Of a DNA stretch of 64,000 nt, positions 62,959 to 64,000 are shown piece by piece. A program made the translations under genes and the position numbers. Every line of letters starts with the position of its first letter. Position 1 is the stretch's first letter. Location: positions 1 through 64,000 of the forward strand of contig JASJCR010000001.1 in NCBI GenBank assembly GCA_030065875.1, given 5' to 3'. The notes below the pieces were generated by a model. That model worked only from the letters and a program-made list of their open reading frames with translations. It did not search any database and was not told the DNA's origin. The DNA comes from Ardenticatenaceae bacterium. GTDB lineage: Bacteria; Chloroflexota; Anaerolineae; Promineifilales; Promineifilaceae.

Positions 62959-62998
62959 GACGCACAGGGGACTTTAAGTGTCCTGTGCGTCTTTTTTT
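62959..62998 (+). terminator. Rho-independent terminator after the DUF1800/DUF1501 pair
   Basis: GACGCACAGG pairs with CCTGTGCGTC around a loop, followed by eight T (62992-62999). It lies 30 bp after the DUF1501 stop. Confidence 0.88.
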
Positions 62999-63214
62999 TG
63001 GTATGATCGAGCCCGTCCCAACATGCCCCTTCCCGCTTCGGGTTCAAGGGCGGACAGGTAGGCTGCAAACCACCTGTCATTCAGATTGGAGCGCAGCGGA
63101 GTGAAGAGCTGTCTTTCAGGAGGGCTGATTGGAAGAGATGAAAGCGCCTGGATGGCGAATGACACGAGCCAGCTGATTTGTGCCTTTCTTCTTGATTCAT
63201 CTGCATAGAGCGTC

Positions 63215-64000
63215 ATGTCACCTCGTCGATGGTTATTGATTTTATGGATTGGGTTTTTGGCCCTGCCTTTCACTGGATGTGAGACGTTAACCGCCGTTTC
63301 TCCAGCCACCCAGGTGTCCCAAGAGGCGGGCCCGGCCGTTCAGATCGTGCCGTCACCTGCCCCTTCTTTAACGCCGGAAAATGTGGCTCCGGCCGAGCGT
63401 TATCGCGCAGTCAGGATGTCTCTCTCTTCTGAGGTGCTGCCGGCTGAGGTAACACTCGATTTACTGATAAATAACGCCTGTACGCTGCAGCGGCCGGTCA
63501 AACCGATCTGGTCCGGCAGCGTGGTTATGCCAGAGGTGATGACCAACTGTGCTGCCGAACTGGCCCCCGACATGACCCCAGAAACCGTTTCTTTTCAATT
63601 AAATCCAACCGGGTTCCAGCCAGGATTTTATATTTTGGAGCTGAATGAGCTGCGCCAGCCCTTCACAATTTCCGCTGCCCAAACATTGCCGGTGGCCCCC
63701 ACGGCGGTTTTGGAAACCGGCAGCAGCATCATTACCGGTCGCGTCTGGCACGATATTTGCCGCAATCAGGTGCAAAATACAGAGTTAATTGATGGATGTA
63801 TTCGTCGGGGCGCTGACGATCAGCTGATTGCCAACGGCCGCATCGACGAGAACGAAGAGGGCATTCCCTTTATTTCAGTGATCCTGTGGTCCGGTGAATG
63901 CGGCAATATTCTGCTGGGAGCGGCCCAAACTGATCGGGTGGGCGCGTTTCGTTTTGAACAGCTGCCCGCCGGCCGATACTGTATTGAGCTGGACCTGCAA
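63215..64000 (+). CDS. Partial lipoprotein with SdrD-B-like repeat domain (continues past window)
   Basis: An open frame from the ATG at 63215 to the window end (at least 262 codons). The hydrophobic N-terminus ends in FTGC, a plausible lipobox. After a Pro/Ala-rich linker come an Ig-like segment and a Cna/SdrD-like prealbumin fold with the pattern ITGRVWHDICRNQ, DGCIRRGADDQ and RVGAFRFEQLPAGRYCIEL. Such domains are rigid extracellular spacers. The rest lies outside the window, so length and function are unknown. No clear Shine-Dalgarno precedes the ATG, so the start is provisional. Confidence 0.7.
   Translation, partial: MSPRRWLLILWIGFLALPFTGCETLTAVSPATQVSQEAGPAVQIVPSPAPSLTPENVAPAERYRAVRMSLSSEVLPAEVTLDLLINNACTLQRPVKPIWSGSVVMPEVMTNCAAELAPDMTPETVSFQLNPTGFQPGFYILELNELRQPFTISAAQTLPVAPTAVLETGSSIITGRVWHDICRNQVQNTELIDGCIRRGADDQLIANGRIDENEEGIPFISVILWSGECGNILLGAAQTDRVGAFRFEQLPAGRYCIELDLQ

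Noticed and set aside
1..64000. tRNA, rRNA, transposase, phage or integrase genes
   Set aside because: None could be recognised by eye; a dedicated tRNA/covariance scan would be needed to exclude a tRNA.

Overview
The window looks like chromosomal DNA from a member of the phylum Chloroflexota (Anaerolineae/Caldilineae-like). This is an inference from gene content: several membrane-anchored Ser/Thr kinases with diverse sensor modules, MalT-, AfsR- and NB-ARC-type STAND regulators, a PA14-repeat secreted protein, a DUF1800/DUF1501 Tat pair, many small hairpin repeats and a marked excess of the hexamer CGGCCG. I recognise no tRNA, rRNA, CRISPR array, transposase or phage gene.

Layout. 0-5 kb: ptsI behind a hairpin-rich repeat, then a MalT-like LuxR regulator whose ATPase domain carries an in-frame tandem-repeat insertion. 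5-14.4 kb: a co-directional run of a membrane acyltransferase, a CocE-type hydrolase, two beta-lactamase-fold serine hydrolases, an amidohydrolase lipoprotein, an alpha/beta hydrolase and a small protein. Two promoters here share a 49-bp composite box. 14.4-17.3 kb: a redox set (F420-reductase-like protein, DJ-1/PfpI protein, divergent HxlR regulator) and a flavodoxin. 17.3-20.5 kb: an Asp-tailed secreted protein, a SnoaL-like gene with a decayed copy, and an AfsR-type regulator broken by an internal deletion. 20.6-29.8 kb: a triple-PA14 secreted protein behind a structured leader, greA with a 54-aa basic protein, a 989-aa NB-ARC/TPR regulator, a VOC protein coupled to an RNA m5C methyltransferase, and a HepT/MntA toxin-antitoxin pair. 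29.9-41.4 kb: a 1049-aa BNR propeller protein, an ICMT-like membrane protein, aroB, an 819-aa protein translationally coupled to a Ser/Thr kinase, and lysS. 41.4-45.1 kb: a methyltransferase/DMT exporter pair and an unrecognised three-gene membrane operon. 45.3-53 kb: an FMN reductase, a secreted M14-type carboxypeptidase lipoprotein, a kinase with a TolB-like propeller, a kinase fused to a catalytically degenerate copy of the same M14 domain, and a divergent CARF-like protein with a LuxR-type HTH. 53-64 kb: gamma-carbonic anhydrase, PhzF, a subtilase, an FHA kinase, the DUF1800/DUF1501 pair and the start of a lipoprotein.

The most promising undescribed biology lies at 45.3-52.2 kb. An apparently active secreted carboxypeptidase sits close to a kinase whose extracellular domain is the same fold with its catalytic and metal residues replaced, which suggests a peptide-sensing receptor. 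Divergent from that kinase is a stand-alone CARF/NE0113-like domain joined to a LuxR DNA-binding domain, which suggests a cyclic-oligonucleotide-responsive transcription factor outside a CRISPR locus. Both functional readings are inference from sequence.
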